Assembly (NCBI GenBank): GCA_016699535.1
Contig: CP064980.1
Span: forward strand, 1,806,001-1,870,000
Length of the DNA: 64,000 nucleotides
Direction of reading: 5' to 3'
DNA from: Myxococcales bacterium
Lineage (GTDB): Bacteria > Myxococcota_A > Polyangia > Polyangiales > GCA-016699535
Shown here: one piece after another, positions 56,054-64,000 of the stretch
Position numbering within the stretch: the stretch's first letter is position 1
How the letters are laid out: the number at the start of each line of letters is the position of its first letter
Notes under the pieces: model-generated
The model's input: the letters and a program-made list of their open reading frames with translations, nothing else
Told to the model about the DNA's origin: nothing
Databases searched by the model: none
Program-made: the position numbers and the translations under genes

Positions 56054-58933
56054 CTATGGCGTACAGATGCCCATAATCTTAGCGCCTACACCCCAGCCGG
56101 TGCCATCAAGGTTTTGGGCAGTGTAGCCGACCATGTAGGTACCGTTTGCAAGCGTGGTTAGCATCGTGCCGCCTTGTATACCTAGGGTCGTATCGTTGAT
56201 TTGAAGTTCGCCGCCGTTCTTGAGTCCAGCATTGTCGAAGCTCTGGGCATAGATACCGTAGTCACTGCCGTCTTGCAGATAACTTTGCCAGCTCACTACG
56301 AAGCCACCACCATCGAAGGCCGCAACGGAAGGATAAACCTGATGATTGTTGGTTTCAGTGTTGACGAGAATTTCACCGCCTAGCTTGCTTGGTGGATTGG
56401 TGGAGGGATCAAAAATCTGGGCATACACACCGTAGTTTGATCCGTCCTGATTATTGCTCGACCACACAACCACGAAGTTTCCGTTGCTTAACGAAGCTAC
56501 GGGATCAAAGTTGGCCATGTTGTCATTTGCATCGGTAAATTTCTGTTGATCTGCCGTCGTTGTATTGACCATAAACTGAGCGCTCACGGCGGTTCCACTC
56601 GTGTCATAGACGCGGCCATAAATTTCAAAGTTACTAAAGCTGCCATCGTCTTGCTGCCAAACAACAACGAGATCTCCAGTTGAAAGCCGCTCAACGCCGA
56701 CACCGCCTTCGACCGAGAAGGCTCCACTGTTAACGCGTACTGGTGTGCCAATCGTTGTTCCCGATGCATCGTAGCGTTGGAACAACACTTCATACCAAGA
56801 ACGCGTGTAAGCCACCATCCAGTCGTCGCTGCCATTGAGTAGCGTTCCTGCCGGGAAAAATTGGTTGTTCGCATTCGGGTCCACGATGAAAGATGCTCCG
56901 TTGGGTGTAAAATCGGCATTGAATAGTCTAGCGCGTATGCCGAAGCTGCCATTGCCTTGCAGATCCCAGCCATACCAAGTGACTACAAATCTTCCATTGT
57001 TGAGTGGAATGATGCTTTGTGAACTAGCAACCTCCTCGGCATCTTGGATTACGTTTGCTCCACCTATCGTGTTACCGAGCGCATCATAGTGGGTCACGTA
57101 CAGGAGTTCTCCCCACGATGCACCGGAAGCATGGACTTCTGCCACGGTTCCGTCCGAGAGTCGTGCCGCTGTAAAGCCAAAATCGTCGATCGGGGTGTAG
57201 TTGTTCACCACAAACTCGGTTCCGGTAGCTGGGCACTCGGGGATCTCGTCCGAGCAAGCATTGGTGTAGGCTTTGGCAAAAACGCCATCACCGTTGCCGT
57301 CCGCTCCGTTCAGGTCATTCCAAGTGGCAAGGAAGCCATCGGCCGCGCAAGCCACATGCCCGGCCAATTGATGCCCGCTTGTGGTGTCATTGATGACAAA
57401 CTCGCTTCCGACTTTGCTGAGATCCTGGTTGAAAATCTGACCCACGAAGGCGCTACCGCTGCCATCTTTGTTTTCGCTACTCCAAGCGGCGACCATGCCG
57501 CCATCGCCAAGTGGGCAAAGAACAGCATCAATTTGTTCGCCAGCTGTTGTGGTGTTAAGGCGCAACATGTCTCGAATCACCAAACCATCATTGGAAAATC
57601 GCAAAGCATAGACGCCGCGAAGATCGCCATCGGCATTGTCGGTATTATAGTCGTAACCTGTAAAGGAAAGCATTGGTGTGCCATCGCCTAACAACACTGG
57701 CATGAGTGCCGAGTCATAATGGGACGACAGGTCGGCCGGAATGCTGTCTATCGCCGAGTTTAGAGCGGTAGGTGGATTTGTGGCGGGACTATAGACTCGT
57801 GTGTATACAGTCGGCTGCCATCCGTCGTTCCAGATAGCCATGAAGTTACCATTGCTCAGGGTGAGTACACTGGTTGCGGAGATGTTTAGCCCGCCTGCGC
57901 TTACCGCCAGCTCGGCATGCAATGCCGTGGGCGGATTGCTCGAGGTATCGAACATGCGTACCATGGCGATGTGTCCGGTAACGGCATAGGTAAAGACAAC
58001 GCGATTGCCACTAAGTACATCCACGGGATGAATGCCCGCTCTAAGTGTACCATAGCTTCCAGCGTAGCTGAGATTATCGAAATAGCCATTGGCTGCAGAC
58101 ACCTGGAAGATGGCGCTTGCGGCCGTGCCATCGTAGTTGTAGACACGTGCGAAAATAGGGTCACTGTTTCCATCGCGATCCCAGACCACCAAGAACCTAT
58201 CCCCACCCAGATCCACACCGTAGGGCATCATGTCGAAAGGACCGGGACTAATAATCCAATCGCTAACTTCCTCTGTTCCGGAAGCATTAACAATGCGTCC
58301 GTGGATCGAGCGATCGCCCCCGAGTCCGCTGTAGAGCAAAACATAGTTTCCGTTTGCCAATAAGAAGGTAGACGGATGTCCTTGGTTGCCTATGGTATGT
58401 CCTGTATTAACGAGGAAATCGCCCGAGTCCGTCATTGCGCTAATGTTGCAAGCTAAGCACGCGCTGCAAGTGCTGCCGCCGCAGTCAACATCGGTCTCGT
58501 CTTGGTTTTGAATGCCATCGGAGCAGGTGGGAGCTTGGCAGATGTTGCCGTTGCAGACGCCCGATAAGCAATCGCTACTCACAAGACAGTCGGCTCCGTC
58601 GATGCAGCTTGGACATGCGTCTCCACCGCAATCAATGTCTGTTTCGCCTGATGATAGAAGGGCATCGACACAGCTTGCTGCGACGCATTGTTGCTGAACA
58701 CATAACCCCGTGCTGCAGTCTTCGCCAGCTGTGCATCGTAGACCTTCCCCGCAAGCCCCGCATGTATCGCCACCGCAATCGATGTCAGTCTCGTCTTGGT
58801 TGTGAACGCCATCGAAGCAAGTGCCGGCGTTGTCAGCCTGAGTGTCACCGACAAAGGGATCGTAACCGATACGACCACAAGCCGAAAACGCACTAATTGC
58901 GAAGACGGACAGCAAAAATCCTTTGAAGCGCAT
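56054..58933 (-). CDS. Large lipoprotein with Cys-rich repeats and beta-propeller-like blades
   Basis: A 959-residue lipoprotein. The signal peptide ends SAFSAC. Three repeats follow with the pattern C.DGxxNxDETDxDCGGxxCxxC...DC.SGxC (FDGVHNQDETDIDCGGDTC, SGETDIDCGGDACPSC, IQNQDETDVDCGGSTCSAC), a known secreted myxobacterial module. The rest (from about 165) consists of about fifteen segments built on GNFVVVWSSNNQDGSN and GIYAQxFD...G (for example GGGFVVSWQSYLQDGSDYGI), likely one or two beta-propellers. ATG 58933 is chosen for its compact signal peptide; the frame is open to 59014. It is probably a surface adhesin or binding protein, with no enzyme motif seen. Confidence 0.75.
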   Translation of the reverse strand: MRFKGFLLSVFAISAFSACGRIGYDPFVGDTQADNAGTCFDGVHNQDETDIDCGGDTCGACGEGLRCTAGEDCSTGLCVQQQCVAASCVDALLSSGETDIDCGGDACPSCIDGADCLVSSDCLSGVCNGNICQAPTCSDGIQNQDETDVDCGGSTCSACLACNISAMTDSGDFLVNTGHTIGNQGHPSTFLLANGNYVLLYSGLGGDRSIHGRIVNASGTEEVSDWIISPGPFDMMPYGVDLGGDRFLVVWDRDGNSDPIFARVYNYDGTAASAIFQVSAANGYFDNLSYAGSYGTLRAGIHPVDVLSGNRVVFTYAVTGHIAMVRMFDTSSNPPTALHAELAVSAGGLNISATSVLTLSNGNFMAIWNDGWQPTVYTRVYSPATNPPTALNSAIDSIPADLSSHYDSALMPVLLGDGTPMLSFTGYDYNTDNADGDLRGVYALRFSNDGLVIRDMLRLNTTTAGEQIDAVLCPLGDGGMVAAWSSENKDGSGSAFVGQIFNQDLSKVGSEFVINDTTSGHQLAGHVACAADGFLATWNDLNGADGNGDGVFAKAYTNACSDEIPECPATGTEFVVNNYTPIDDFGFTAARLSDGTVAEVHASGASWGELLYVTHYDALGNTIGGANVIQDAEEVASSQSIIPLNNGRFVVTWYGWDLQGNGSFGIRARLFNADFTPNGASFIVDPNANNQFFPAGTLLNGSDDWMVAYTRSWYEVLFQRYDASGTTIGTPVRVNSGAFSVEGGVGVERLSTGDLVVVWQQDDGSFSNFEIYGRVYDTSGTAVSAQFMVNTTTADQQKFTDANDNMANFDPVASLSNGNFVVVWSSNNQDGSNYGVYAQIFDPSTNPPSKLGGEILVNTETNNHQVYPSVAAFDGGGFVVSWQSYLQDGSDYGIYAQSFDNAGLKNGGELQINDTTLGIQGGTMLTTLANGTYMVGYTAQNLDGTGWGVGAKIMGICTP

Positions 58934-59149
58934 ACTGAGTAAAGTATGACACATCTTGCTTGTATGTAAAAAATAGCCGTGATATTGAATTTTGTGGTTA
59001 TAGGCACCAGACAATTTGGGCAGGATTGAAGCTAGTTTACGATCGATTCCCTTTGCTACGTCACATTCTGCGCTTTAGCGAACCCGAGTAGGCTAAAAGG
59101 CTTGAATCGAAGGTATGAGAGCGTGCTGTTGTACGGGCTCGCTGGGGTT

Positions 59150-60304
59150 TTAGTTATCTGCAATATAGAGGCAGTTGCCTGAGTAGCTTGAGCCAGAATA
59201 GGTGGGCTCGCCCTGTCCCTCAACATAGTCCGGGTTGTTGCAAGCAAAGCATTGTGAGGTTGGGAGCTTCTCGGTGCTGTAGGCCGCGAACCTTCCTCCA
59301 ATACACAAACCAGCAACGAGTCCGTAGGTATTGTGATAGGCACATTTCCAAGTGTAGTCGGATGATCCGTCAGCGCAGGGAGGTGTGGTATCGGCTGCGG
59401 AATAGCACTGTCCACCCATGGCGCGCCATGCGTCTTCGTCAAAACCGTGAATGCTTGCGTTGCCGTCTTTGTCCGTAAGGGTACAAGTTCGTTCTTCGTA
59501 GTATTCGGCATGAGCTTGTTGCTCTTCAGGGCTTGCAGACTGGTCAATCACGCGACTTAATCCCTCGGCTGTCGGTTGCAGTGCACTCGGATCATGCTGT
59601 GGTCGATATCGGAACTCTGGATCGGAGGCGCCTCTTATTTCGTTGAGGACGGGGAACACGTATTTGCCCGGACAAGTAGTCACGTTATTCTTGGTTTCGC
59701 CATGGCCTCTTAGGCAAAAGCCGCCGTCTTCGCTTTCATTTTCATCGTCAGGGTTTGCGCAGTGTGCGTGCCTGCCCTCTAGATCGATATCAAACCCCAA
59801 GGTGGTGGTGATGTAGCCAAGCAGGTCTTTTAGTGCGCTCTTCATGGCTAAACTTGGCTCTTCTTGCTCATAGTTACCCATGAGCGCAATACCGATATTG
59901 CCATCGTTTTGATACGCTGTGTGCGAACCGATGTATTCAATGGGCCGTCCTTCGTAAATCGTGCCTGAAGGAGCGATAAGGAAGTGGTACCCCACGTCAC
60001 ACCACCACGACTCTTCGTATTCGTTGGCGACGCGGCTTCGGTGGTAAGCTAGAATACTTCGGGCCGAACTCTCGCCATCGGTCACATCGTGTTGGTCGGT
60101 GTGATGTACCGTAATTCGGTATCGTGGTACCTTATCGATGGCTTCACATTGTGTTTCTGAGTTGCCATTGATCCAGGTATCTCGAGACACTGGAGCCGTA
60201 AGTGCGTCGGAGGCTTCGCCTATGCCAAACTCGGCAGCCGGCGTGCATCCAAAGGATAGGGCTATCAAACAGAGTGCAGTCTGATGTAAACGAATTTGAG
60301 TCAT
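59150..60304 (-). CDS. PGRP-type N-acetylmuramoyl-L-alanine amidase lipoprotein
   Basis: A 384-residue lipoprotein (lipobox LSFGC). Residues about 60-235 match the amidase_2/PGRP fold: RITVHHTDQHD (first zinc His), DVGYHFLIAPSGTIYEGRP, HTAYQNDGNIGIALMGNYE, and HGETKNNVTTCPGKY (second zinc His and the Cys-type third ligand). These cleave the amide between MurNAc and L-Ala. The C-terminal 140 residues hold a calcium-like DKDGNASIHG loop and six cysteines (CIGGRF, CFACNNPDY), of unknown role. ATG 60304 directly precedes the signal peptide. Outer-membrane anchoring is inferred from the lipobox. Confidence 0.85.
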   Translation of the reverse strand: MTQIRLHQTALCLIALSFGCTPAAEFGIGEASDALTAPVSRDTWINGNSETQCEAIDKVPRYRITVHHTDQHDVTDGESSARSILAYHRSRVANEYEESWWCDVGYHFLIAPSGTIYEGRPIEYIGSHTAYQNDGNIGIALMGNYEQEEPSLAMKSALKDLLGYITTTLGFDIDLEGRHAHCANPDDENESEDGGFCLRGHGETKNNVTTCPGKYVFPVLNEIRGASDPEFRYRPQHDPSALQPTAEGLSRVIDQSASPEEQQAHAEYYEERTCTLTDKDGNASIHGFDEDAWRAMGGQCYSAADTTPPCADGSSDYTWKCAYHNTYGLVAGLCIGGRFAAYSTEKLPTSQCFACNNPDYVEGQGEPTYSGSSYSGNCLYIADN

Positions 60305-60762
60305 ACGCTCACATGGTAGCAAGAAGTAAGCCAAAGGCATGGCAAAAAGTACCAAAAAAAACGAAGTAATTTCATGCGGGCTTGACTTGCAAATGTGCTC
60401 CGAGTCCCCAGTCTGGGGTCAGTGTACCCAAAGGTGAGGTCACATGACCCCAGATCTTCTCGTTGGTACTCGTTAATGGTTGAGCGGGCATTTCCTAACT
60501 TTGGCTTCTCGGTTTTCGTCGGCAAATACCGTCGTCGTTGTGTCTTTGCTTTAGTTGCATCCGCATAGTGAGTCATCGCAATAGCGCACATTGTATCTTC
60601 TGTCTTCTTGATACGACATCAGGGTACAGATCCATCACTGCATGTGTGTTTGTTGCTCTTTAGGTCGATGCTCGTAGTTTGAATTTAACTCGAATTACCG
60701 TACAGTTAACCTTGGCTTGGCTACAGACCCATGTGTCATATGGCTTTAGTCGCAAACGAGGC
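60305..60762. other. Intergenic region without a supported gene
   Basis: The 458 bases between the divergent amidase and the Cys-rich lipoprotein hold no gene I can support; the reading frames present lack family features. Its one clear feature is the dyad listed separately at 60406-60453. Confidence 0.5.
60406..60453. repeat. REP-like palindromic element
   Basis: CTGGGGTCA (60413-60421) and TGACCCCAG (60445-60453) make a perfect 9-bp dyad around 23 bases. A third copy of the core (CCCCAG, 60406-60411) could pair alternatively with CTGGGG. The GGGGTCAG-GTACCC wording resembles short extragenic repeats linked to REP-associated transposases in other Proteobacteria, from memory only. No transposase gene is near. 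Confidence 0.4.
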
Positions 60763-61725
60763 ATGAACAGGTCTAGGATTGTAGTTGTTGGATTTTGTTT
60801 TTTTGCGGGATGTTCGTCCTTCGATCCGGGGTTAGTTTCGAGCGATTCTGGCGTCAATGAAACGGGCAGTGACGTTTCAGTCGATTTGGATGCTTCCATT
60901 GGCTCCGATGTGTTTGTGCCGCCACCTCCGGATTGCGTGCCGAGCACTGAAATCTGCAATGGCAACGACGATGATTGCGACGGTTACACGGATGAAGACT
61001 TTGCTTTTACTTCCGATCCGAACAACTGCGGTCAATGCGGCACGGTCTGCGATACCGGATCATGCAGCAACAGTACTTGCGATACCATCGAGGTTGCCGA
61101 AACGTCATCGGGAATCTCGAGCCTAAGCAATACAGTACAAGTTTCTGCGCTGACTGCTGCAAGCTCCGACTTGTATTTGCTTGCGGTTACTATGCGAGAT
61201 CCAACAGCTGCTTCAGTTCAGTCCGTTAGTGGAATGGGTTTGTCTTGGAGTTTGCTTCGCTATCAATGCTCTGGGCGTATTACCCAGCAACTCGAGCTTT
61301 GGGTGGCTTCAGGTACGCCTGTTTCATCGGATATCATCGTTACGGTGAATAATACTGTACGATCGATTGCAAGTGTCGCTTTCCGCGTTTCTTTTTTGGA
61401 TAGCAAAAGTGTAGGGGACTTGGAATCAAGCAACACGCTGGGTTCTCAATTCTGCTCAGGTGGAACGGACTCCAGTAGCTACTCCATCGACCTTGATCTT
61501 ACCCTTGCCGATTCTCTTGTCATTTCGGTTGCCGCGATGCGGGAAAAGGGACATCTCCCGGGATCTGGTTTTGTCGAACACGCTGAGATTTACGCAGGCA
61601 GCAGTGGCGATGTGGCCAGCGTTTCGATTGCTTCGAAACCGGCAAGCGCTGCGGGTGTCTTCAACGTTTCGGGTAATTTTACGAACAACGTGGACTGGTC
61701 CGTAATTGCTTTTTCACTGCGGTAG
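60763..61725 (+). CDS. Cys-rich lipoprotein with MopE-like motif
   Basis: A 320-residue lipoprotein (lipobox FFAGC). A S/D/V-rich linker is followed by EICNGNDDDCDGYTDEDF, the full CNGxDDDCDGxTDE motif found in myxobacterial MopE-like proteins, and NNCGQCGTVCDTGSC. The C-terminal 210 residues form a serine/valine-rich beta-domain (LLAVTMRDPTAASVQSVSG, IIVTVNNTVRSIASVAF) of no recognised family. ATG 60763 is chosen for its compact signal peptide; the open frame begins at 60679. It precedes the SDR gene, separated by a terminator. Confidence 0.7.
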   Translation: MNRSRIVVVGFCFFAGCSSFDPGLVSSDSGVNETGSDVSVDLDASIGSDVFVPPPPDCVPSTEICNGNDDDCDGYTDEDFAFTSDPNNCGQCGTVCDTGSCSNSTCDTIEVAETSSGISSLSNTVQVSALTAASSDLYLLAVTMRDPTAASVQSVSGMGLSWSLLRYQCSGRITQQLELWVASGTPVSSDIIVTVNNTVRSIASVAFRVSFLDSKSVGDLESSNTLGSQFCSGGTDSSSYSIDLDLTLADSLVISVAAMREKGHLPGSGFVEHAEIYAGSSGDVASVSIASKPASAAGVFNVSGNFTNNVDWSVIAFSLR

Positions 61726-61739
61726 AGCAGTGCTCTTTT
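61723..61739 (+). terminator. Intrinsic terminator starting in the stop codon
   Basis: AGAGC-AGT-GCTCT with four T's directly after. The left arm begins in the TAG stop of the Cys-rich lipoprotein gene. A compact but convincing rho-independent terminator. Confidence 0.6.
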
Positions 61740-61801
61740 ATTTGTGCTTTTCAAGAGGTAACCTTCTGATCCTAAAACAATCGAAGATTGGGAGATGAGT
61801 C

Positions 61802-62536
61802 ATGGCAGATAATGCATCCTCTAAAATAGCACTCGTTACAGGTGCCAATCGCGGTATTGGTTTTGAAGTGTGCAAGCAGCTCGGCAAACAAGGGCACCAT
61901 GTCATTGTGGGTGCGCGTGATGAGCACAAAGGGCAAGAGGCGCAGCAAGCTTTGCAACAAGAAGGTATTGAAGCCATGCATGTTGTACTCGAAGTAACCG
62001 ATTCTCAAAGCATTCGTGCTGCCGCGGAATACTTACGCACCAAGTTTGGTCGAATCGACGTGCTTATCAACAATGCCGGTGTTTTCTTGGATCAGCACGA
62101 AGCAAGCGAAGAGCATCCTGCATCGGCACTGGGAACGGACATCGATGTCATTCGTCGCACGCTTGAGATTAATACCTTCGCACCGCTTGCGCTTTGCCAG
62201 GCCTTTATCCCGGGCATGCTCGAAGGTGGTTACGGTCGGGTGGTCAACGTTTCAAGTGGCTTAGGGCAACTCTCTGAGATGAACGGCGGCAACCCAGCGT
62301 ATCGCATTTCAAAAACCGCACTGAATGCTGTGACAAAGATTCTTGCTGATGAACTTAGAGAAAGTTCAGTGAAAGTTAATTCAGTGTGTCCAGGTTGGGT
62401 TCAAACCGACATGGGCGGTCCAAATGCGACCCGCAAAGTGCAAGAGGGAGCTTCGGGGATTGTTTGGGCTGCGACTTTGCCCGATGACGGGCCGTCGGGC
62501 GGATTTTTCCGAGATGGGAAAGCCATCGCTTGGTAG
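61802..62536 (+). CDS. Short-chain dehydrogenase/reductase (carbonyl reductase-like)
   Basis: A 244-residue classical SDR: cofactor loop TGANRGIGFEVCKQLG, INNAGVF, NVSSGLGQLSEM and active site YRISK. The TGANRGIG form and ISKTALNAVTKILADEL segment resemble carbonyl reductases of the SDR21C-like group. It likely reduces ketones or aldehydes with NADPH. GGGAG lies eight bases before ATG 61802. The NUDIX gene overlaps its end by 7 bases, so the two are cotranscribed. Confidence 0.85.
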   Translation: MADNASSKIALVTGANRGIGFEVCKQLGKQGHHVIVGARDEHKGQEAQQALQQEGIEAMHVVLEVTDSQSIRAAAEYLRTKFGRIDVLINNAGVFLDQHEASEEHPASALGTDIDVIRRTLEINTFAPLALCQAFIPGMLEGGYGRVVNVSSGLGQLSEMNGGNPAYRISKTALNAVTKILADELRESSVKVNSVCPGWVQTDMGGPNATRKVQEGASGIVWAATLPDDGPSGGFFRDGKAIAW

Positions 62537-63081
62537 TGAGTATTTTAGAAAAAAAATTACCTAGGACTATTCCTGCGCATGAACGATTGATAGCAGGCGT
62601 TGCGCTTGTGTTGCGTCAAACTAAGAGCGGATCAGAGCTGCTCATGATTGAACGTGCCGAACGCCATGGCGATCCATGGTCAGGACACATGGCTTTTCCC
62701 GGAGGCAGGGCTCAACGCGAAGATAAGACCCTCACGGACACGGTTCTGCGAGAGGTCCACGAGGAAATCGGATGGGATCTCACCCAGCAAGCGGAGTATT
62801 TGGGGCATTTGGGACCTTTGCCAATCCGAGCTCGAGGAGGGCTAACGGGCGAAGAACTGCTGCCTTTGGTCTTTGATTTGCGAGAAGAGCGCGATTTTGT
62901 ACTTAATGAAGAAGTTAATGAAGTGTTTTGGTTTCCACTTCAAGCGTTTGGTTCGGACGATTTCCGCATTACCTTCCCGTACCTGCACGAAGGCAAGAGC
63001 TATGATCTTCCTGCTTATCTTATGCGCAATAAACGCATCTGGGGATTGAGCTATCGCATGATTCAACGCTTGCTAGGGTAG
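62530..63081 (+). CDS. NUDIX hydrolase
   Basis: A 183-residue NUDIX protein. The Nudix box is seen in FPGGRAQREDKTLTDT then VLREVHEEIGWD; the preceding DPWSGHMAFPGG is the form found in CoA-pyrophosphatase-like and related members. The substrate is not readable from sequence. GTG 62530 lies within the SDR gene's last codons. It converges with the WalJ-like gene. The catalytic RExxEE core is complete. Confidence 0.85.
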   Translation: MVVSILEKKLPRTIPAHERLIAGVALVLRQTKSGSELLMIERAERHGDPWSGHMAFPGGRAQREDKTLTDTVLREVHEEIGWDLTQQAEYLGHLGPLPIRARGGLTGEELLPLVFDLREERDFVLNEEVNEVFWFPLQAFGSDDFRITFPYLHEGKSYDLPAYLMRNKRIWGLSYRMIQRLLG

Positions 63082-63088
63082 CTGTGTT

Positions 63089-63925
63089 CTACCAGGCAAA
63101 CTGCATTTGCTTAGCGGCTATCGTTCGAGTGCTTGAGGCAGACGGAATGCTCAAAAGGTGAGGGAGGGAATCGCCAAGCAGTAAATCCACGTTGCTGCGC
63201 AACAAGGCTTGCGAAGCTGCTTGATGCGCAAGTTCGGGTAGGTTGTTTTTCTTTGAAAGGTGCATGAGCACCACACGTTTGGTTTTTGGGCTGAGTCCTT
63301 CAAGAGAACTCGCGCATTGTTCATTGGAAAGGTGTCCGTACCCCGATCGGACACGTTCTTGGATGTGAGGAGGGTAGGGTCCGTTTTTTAGCATACTCGG
63401 ATCGTAGTTCGACTCGATCATGAGTGTGTGACAGTCTTTGATGTGCTCACCTAAGTTCGGAGGGATGGCGCCAAGATCGGTGACAAGCGCTGCGCGAGCT
63501 TCTTGGTGTGAAAAGACCAGCGCCACTTGGGGCGCATCGTGCGGCACTTCCATGGGATGAATATCGAGGGTGCCAATTCGGAAGGGTGTGTTTTTACCGT
63601 AGATGCGCTGTTTGACGTAATGGTCGAGTTTGATGCCTCGCTCCGTGGCTTCGGTCATGTACAAGGTTGCATCAAAGGCATGCGCACACGCGCCAGCAAA
63701 GCCGCTGTGATCGGAATGCGCGTGCGTGACTAGAACAGCGTCAATCGTGGCGGGAGGCCGTGCCAGTGTGCCAAGCATTTTTTTTAGTGGTCCCGGACGA
63801 ACACCCGCATCAACGAGGATGGTAGTGTCGGGGCTTTGCACCAAGCAGGCATTGCCACTGCTGCCGCTTGCTAGAATCGTGATCTGCACTGGGGCCCACG
63901 TTACAGTTTTTTGATCGGAGGTCAA
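63089..63925 (-). CDS. Metallo-beta-lactamase-fold hydrolase, WalJ/YycJ-like
   Basis: A 278-residue MBL-fold protein: LASGSSGNACLVQSP opening typical of YycJ/WalJ, metal motif THAHSDHSGF (HxHxDH), MEVPHDA, VTDLGAIP and GYGHLSNEQCASSLEG, and a late VLMHLSKKNN histidine. WalJ-like proteins act as exonucleases in cell-wall and DNA-repair contexts. The start is TTG 63925, overlapping the stop of the gene to its right; GTG 63889 is an alternative. It converges on the NUDIX gene. Confidence 0.87.
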   Translation of the reverse strand: MTSDQKTVTWAPVQITILASGSSGNACLVQSPDTTILVDAGVRPGPLKKMLGTLARPPATIDAVLVTHAHSDHSGFAGACAHAFDATLYMTEATERGIKLDHYVKQRIYGKNTPFRIGTLDIHPMEVPHDAPQVALVFSHQEARAALVTDLGAIPPNLGEHIKDCHTLMIESNYDPSMLKNGPYPPHIQERVRSGYGHLSNEQCASSLEGLSPKTKRVVLMHLSKKNNLPELAHQAASQALLRSNVDLLLGDSLPHLLSIPSASSTRTIAAKQMQFAW

Positions 63926-64000
63926 GAATGACTGTGACGGTGTTCGTGATCAGGTTTAGCCAAAAAATCGCCTACGGTGCGAAACCATGCGCCTACGCCA
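63922..64000 (-). CDS. 3' end of a gene running off the right edge
   Basis: The minus-strand frame is open from the window edge to TGA 63922-63924 and gives 25 residues ending AKPDHEHRHSHS. Its stop overlaps the WalJ-like start, the same coupling seen elsewhere here. The His-rich tail might bind metal. Too short to name. Confidence 0.45.
   Translation of the reverse strand, partial: GVGAWFRTVGDFLAKPDHEHRHSHS

Noticed and set aside
60301..60591. Minus-strand frame of 96 codons upstream of the amidase
   Set aside because: No family features, and it crosses the REP-like dyad and the amidase start region. Best explained as chance.
1..64000. Search for tRNA, rRNA, CRISPR arrays, phage or integrase genes
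   Set aside because: No cloverleaf, spaced direct repeats, integrase motifs or phage structural genes were recognised on either strand.

Overview
The window looks like chromosome of a Gram-negative bacterium of the Myxococcota (former Deltaproteobacteria) with a middling GC content. Family evidence comes from several proteins: an AgmX/PglI-type C-terminal domain, MopE-like metal-binding motifs, Cys-rich lipoprotein repeats of the NCGxCGxxC and ETDxDCGG types, a fibro-slime domain, and a MYXO-CTERM-like sorting tail (Cys-rich motif, hydrophobic helix, Arg/Lys cluster). About a dozen proteins carry a lipoprotein signal peptide followed by a low-complexity D/S/G-rich linker, so the cell exports many lipoproteins. 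No rRNA, tRNA, CRISPR array, phage or integrase gene was seen.

Layout. 0-7.3 kb: SDR oxidoreductase, an OpuB/ProW-type permease fused to its binding protein, and four surface lipoproteins. 7.3-13.4 kb: topoisomerase IV (parC-parE), an OmpA/AgmX-like lipoprotein pair and a CBM-like gene remnant. 13.4-20.2 kb: leuS, a LysM/M23 envelope hydrolase, and a response regulator-GGDEF-EAL protein. 20.2-28.7 kb: an orphan phosphonopyruvate decarboxylase, a large lipoprotein, an epimerase, an FHA-GGDEF cyclase, pgi and a penicillin-binding transpeptidase. 28.7-34.2 kb: a hexamer repeat, then a periplasmic redox cluster (VKOR-DsbA fusion, OmpA-like protein, TlpA-like lipoprotein), a decayed partial copy of the TlpA tail, and a fibro-slime lipoprotein. 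34.4-40.7 kb: three sodium-coupled transporters (PutP, NSS, AGCS) and ilvD. 40.7-49.3 kb: a lipoprotein with 21 haem-type motifs, divergent from a DNRLRE lipoprotein and a PQQ-propeller protein, then two Cys-rich lipoproteins. 49.4-56 kb: a purB-purC-purS-proS-small membrane protein-slt run. 56-64 kb: a 960-residue repeat lipoprotein, a PGRP-type amidase, a Cys-rich lipoprotein, an SDR, a NUDIX hydrolase and a WalJ-like hydrolase.

How it fits together. Household genes (topoisomerase IV, two aminoacyl-tRNA synthetases, purine synthesis, ilvD, pgi) alternate with envelope genes. The VKOR-DsbA/TlpA cluster could supply disulfides to the many Cys-rich exported proteins, but this is inference. Gene junctions are tight: TAATG or ATGA overlaps recur, and several convergent genes end in dyads that contain the TAG stop codon.

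Caution. At least a dozen genes are split by single-base shifts, mostly apparent one-base losses, several of them in homopolymers and including in conserved genes (ilvD, slt, proS, two transporters). This looks more like sequence error than mass gene decay, and I annotate those genes as single interrupted genes.
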